A stretch of 64,000 nucleotides of DNA from Vogesella mureinivorans (GTDB lineage Bacteria; Pseudomonadota; Gammaproteobacteria; Burkholderiales; Chromobacteriaceae): the NCBI RefSeq assembly GCF_007644035.1, contig NZ_VMTV02000512.1:62001-126000 (forward strand). Reading direction: 5' to 3'. A program made the translations under genes and the position numbers. Shown piece after piece: positions 61,640 to 64,000 of this stretch (positions are counted from its first letter, which is position 1; each line of letters opens with the position of its first letter). A model generated the notes under the pieces. The model saw only the letters and a program-made list of their open reading frames with translations. It had not been told where the DNA came from and did not search any database.

Positions 61640-61909
61640 ATGAGCACACATACCTCGCACCCCGACATTATCAAGCGCCTCAAGCGTGCCGAAGGCCACC
61701 TCAAGAGCATCATCGCCATGCTCGAAGAGGGGCGCAGTTGCCTTGATATCGCCCAGCAGCTGCAAGCCGTAGAAAGCGCCGTGACCAATGCCAAGAAGAC
61801 CTTGGTTCACGACCATATCGAGCACTGTCTTGAGCACGCTGTACGCGAAGGCGCACAGCATGCAGATGACACCTTGCGCGAATTCAAAGCCATCACCAAG
61901 TACCTCTGA
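61640..61909 (+). CDS. CsoR/RcnR-family metal-responsive repressor
   Basis: An 89-residue four-helix repressor. The core is RLKRAEGHLKSIIAMLEEGR, and the metal ligands by alignment are C34, H59 and C63 (SCLDIAQQ; VHDHIEHCLEH), spaced 25 and four residues. This C-H-C set matches CsoR and the nickel sensor InrS, not the H-C-H-H set of RcnR. With a nickel/cobalt exporter gene downstream, an InrS-like nickel sensor is the best reading. ATG at 61640 has a TAGGA site. Confidence 0.85.
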   Translation: MSTHTSHPDIIKRLKRAEGHLKSIIAMLEEGRSCLDIAQQLQAVESAVTNAKKTLVHDHIEHCLEHAVREGAQHADDTLREFKAITKYL

Positions 61910-61922
61910 GGCACCGCCATCC

Positions 61923-63049
61923 ATGACGGAGTTTGCTACCCTACTGCAGCAGGGTAATGCCTGGCTGTTTGTCCCTAGCGCCATCCTGCTGGGTGCGTTG
62001 CACGGTTTGGAGCCGGGCCATTCCAAGACCATGATGGCTGCTTTTATTGTGGCCATACGCGGTACGCTGGGGCAGGCGGTCTTGCTAGGCCTGTCGGCGA
62101 CCCTGTCCCATACCGCCGTGGTGTGGGCCGTGGCCATGACCGGCCTGTACTTTGGCCAGAACTGGGACCCGGGCAAGACCGAAGCCTATTTTCAGCTGGC
62201 GTCTGCCGTGATTATTGTCGGTGTAGCCGCCTGGATGATCTGGCGCACCTGGCATAACCAGCAATGCGCGCACGACCATGATCATAGCCATCACGACCAC
62301 GACCATGATGAAGGCCAGACCGTTGATACCGGCCACGGCAAGGTCAGGCTGCAAGTGTTCGAAGATGGCGTGCCACCTCGTTTTCGCTTGTACCACGCAA
62401 GCTCACGCGGCCATGTCTGGGCGGCTGAGCATATCAGGGTGGAAACCCTGCGCCCCGATGGGCAGCGCCAGGCTTTTACTTTTGTGCAGCGTGATGGCTT
62501 GTGGAGTCCGAGCAGCTCATTCCCGAGCCGCACGAATTTGTTGCACGTCTGAGCCTGGGGCACGGGCAGCATAGTCACGATTACACAGTGCAATACGTTG
62601 AACATGACTACCATCACGCTATAAATGATCCTGATGGCCTGAACGTATCGACAGATGGTTATCAAGACCCGCATGAATTAGCCCATGCAAACGATATTCG
62701 CCGCCGCTTTGCCGGGCGGGAGGTGACCACCGGCCAGATTGTCATGTTTGGCCTGACGGGCGGCCTGATCTCGTGCCCGGCCTCGATTACTGTCTTGCTG
62801 CTGTGCCTGCAGTTGAAGAAAGTCGCACTCGGAGCGGTACTGGTACTGGTGCTGTGTTTCAGTATTGGCCTGGCGCTGACTATGGTGGCTTCGGGTGCGT
62901 TGGCCGCACTCAGCGTGCGCCATGCCCGAAAACCCTGGGGCGGCTTTGGGGATTTTGCGCGAAAAGCACCGTACTTCTCTGGTGGCCTGATCATGCTGGT
63001 GGGTCTGTACGTGGGCTATCACGGCTGGCTTGCGCTGCCAGCGGCCTAG
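61923..63049 (+). pseudogene. rcnA: Nickel/cobalt efflux transporter RcnA, frameshifted
   Basis: The first frame (61923 on) encodes FVPSAILLGALHGLEPGHSK, then a His/Asp-rich loop (HDHDHSHHDHDHDE, about 117-130), typical of RcnA. The frame changes near 62500: one frame reads to FVQRDGL and another resumes at VESEQLIPEPHEF and runs to 63049 with the final helices (IVMFGLTGGLISCPASITVL). Restoring one G (TTGTGG to TTGGTGG) joins the two into one reading frame of about 376 residues. It is either a real mutation or a sequencing error. Confidence 0.85.
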
Positions 63050-63090
63050 CAACGTACCCGCAATATTGTTCTTTGATGTGATTCAAGGTC

Positions 63091-63576
63091 ATGCCGATGA
63101 ATGCCGCCATGATGAGCACTCCCGATGAAGCACCATGGCAAATCGTCATCGCGCAACTGCCATTGGCTTTTGGGCTGGCTGGCCATAATTTTTTGGTACT
63201 GCTGGATGACAACGCGCAAGTGGTGTCAGAAATCAATGGTTTGGTGATAGGGTGAGATGGCCGGGTGCGAGCCGTAGGCTGGCGGCCTAGTGATCAATTG
63301 CGGGTGGTGATGGGGAGCGGAGCCTGCTACTGCCGAGAAAGCCTGTGCAAAGCAGTGCTCTATGTGGGCCCGAAGCATGCAGCTATGCGGCTGTGGCAGA
63401 GAGCAGAAGAAAAGGCATGTGCCATCAACACCCTGGCCCTGAAATATCCGTTTTTAGGCTGCGGTAAAAACAGCAATTCAGTTGCCAGCACCTTGATCCA
63501 TGCCATGGGTCTGGCGGAGCGTCAGCCTTCGCCGTCGGCAATCATTGATTTTGGCCGTGGCAAGATATTGGCTTGA
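63091..63576 (+). pseudogene. Unknown gene interrupted by an in-frame stop
   Basis: Starting at ATG 63091, an open frame codes for AFGLAGHNFLVLLDDNAQVV and ends at TGA 63253-63255. The same frame continues without interruption from 63256 to 63576 (DGRVRAVGWRPSDQLRVVMG, later NSNSVASTLIHAMGL). This suggests one gene of about 160 residues broken by a single stop codon. I do not recognise the family. A programmed read-through or selenocysteine cannot be excluded but is not supported. Confidence 0.65.
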
Positions 63577-63646
63577 TCATGCTGCTGCCGTGTGCGCGCC
63601 ACAGGCAGTGCTTTGCCTTGGCGGATGGTGTCTCTGTGCACCTATT

Positions 63647-63656
63647 GCGGCCAACC
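63647..63656 (-). repeat. GGTTGGCCGC word near the right edge
   Basis: Full-consensus AAGGTTGGCCGCA on the minus strand, between the interrupted gene and the long hairpin at 63764. Confidence 0.75.
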
Positions 63657-63763
63657 TTGCGTGCTTCCGGTCGGGTAATGGGTAATCACCCAGCCAGCGC
63701 TTGATGTGCATGCCGTAACTGAAGGTCCGCCATGCCATGGCGCTGATCTCTCGCTATAAAGCA

Positions 63764-63813
63764 GTACCCCCATCTATACCCATGCGACGGCATGAGGGTC
63801 TAGATGGGGGTAC
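63764..63813. repeat. Long inverted repeat with 13-bp perfect outer stem
   Basis: GTACCCCCATCTA (63764-63776) is the exact complement of TAGATGGGGGTAC (63801-63813). The interior folds again through CCCATGC and GCATGAGGG around GACG. Followed by GTTTTCG, it could be a weak terminator on the plus strand. Confidence 0.75.
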
Positions 63814-63862
63814 GTTTTCGTGTGGATACAGCAGGATATCGCTAGCTTCACATTGACGTCAG

Positions 63863-63889
63863 GCCCGGTTTTTTCCAATAAAACCGGGC
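63863..63889. terminator. Inverted repeat, possible terminator of the edge gene
   Basis: GCCCGGTTTT (63863-63872) pairs with AAAACCGGGC (63880-63889) around seven bases, and TTT follows on the plus strand. It lies just downstream of the minus-strand gene at the window edge, although the minus-strand T-run is missing. Confidence 0.6.
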
Positions 63890-63902
63890 TTTCGTAGGCG
63901 TC

Positions 63903-64000
63903 TTAGCGCAGCTTGGAAATATCCTTCGCGTCCCAGTGCGGGAAGTGCTTGCGTACCAGTGCGTTGAACTCGATCTCGAAGGCGCGCAGGCGGGCCAGGT
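63903..64000 (-). CDS. C-terminal fragment of an unidentified protein at the window edge
   Basis: The last 31 codons of a gene that continues beyond base 64000. It ends [20 protein letters not shown] followed by AKDISKLR and a TAA stop. The composition and codon use look like a real core gene. The fragment is too short for me to name the family with confidence. Confidence 0.6.
   Translation of the reverse strand, partial: LARLRAFEIEFNALVRKHFPHWDAKDISKLR

Larger units (their letters stand above)
63577..63902. other. Intergenic region with strong hairpins near the right edge
   Basis: It holds one copy of the repeated word at 63647-63656 (minus), a very stable hairpin at 63764-63813 and a second inverted repeat at 63863-63889. 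No gene is visible in between. Confidence 0.65.

Noticed and set aside
63091-63255. Selenoprotein with TGA read as selenocysteine
   Set aside because: No convincing stem-loop in the correct place follows the TGA, and the surrounding residues do not resemble a known selenoprotein.

Overview
The window is high-GC, gene-dense chromosomal DNA, best read as an environmental Neisseriales bacterium of the Chromobacterium/Vogesella/Aquitalea type. The evidence is the conserved kdsD-kdsC-lptCAB-rpoN-hpf-ptsN-hprK-rapZ block, a minCDE-oxyR cluster as in Neisseria, a PHP-domain 3',5'-nucleotide phosphatase like the Chromobacterium enzyme, a PilC/PilY1 pilus adhesin and a phasin gene. I found no prophage, CRISPR array or complete insertion sequence.

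Layout. 1-11.4 kb, minus strand: partial DMT exporter, NAD(P)HX repair enzyme, ubiX, two small membrane or envelope genes, then rapZ, hprK, ptsN, hpf, rpoN, lptB, lptA, lptC, kdsC, kdsD. This block joins LPS core-sugar synthesis and LPS export to sigma-54 and PTS-Ntr control. 11.4-24 kb: KefB-like antiporter, AsmA protein, tRNA-Gly(CCC), sodium-dependent transporter, asparaginase, a repeat-rich stretch around a NadR-like kinase, then S4 protein, oxidoreductase-like protein, rnm, yciO-type gene, site-2 protease and trpS. 24-31.6 kb: DUF4344 lipoprotein, scpA, a lower-GC accessory patch (AraC regulator, AhpD-like protein, unknown gene, MITE-like repeat), ynfA, acetyltransferase, scpB, rluB, greB. 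31.6-41.3 kb: MarR regulator divergent from a PLP aminotransferase, oxyR-minE-minD-minC, phasin, LysR with a degenerate dehydrogenase, a WrbA-like flavoprotein, ppa, coq7 and a 405-bp MITE-like element. 41.3-48 kb: Na+/H+ antiporter and ethanolamine use (eutC, eutB, permease, EutR-like regulator). 48-58.5 kb: orphan pilY1, then a PrpF/GalD-type isomerase, LysR and a TRAP transporter. 58.5-64 kb: HxlR-controlled oxidoreductase and hydrolase, a CsoR/RcnR metal sensor with a frameshifted rcnA, a second interrupted gene, and a gene end.

The most unusual feature is a short word, consensus A(A/G)GGTTGGCCGCA. I counted 32 exact copies of its 10-base core by eye, on both strands, against about 0.5 expected by chance at this base composition. 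Fourteen lie between genes. Two head-to-head pairs form the stems of intrinsic terminators, as DNA uptake sequences do in Neisseria. I propose it is the uptake-sequence dialect of this lineage. Other leads are a repeat family with DnaA-box-like words at 18.7-20.0 kb, the MITE inside the coq7 terminator, a PhaR-type operator on the phasin promoter, and two neighbouring genes each broken by one small mutation near the right end.
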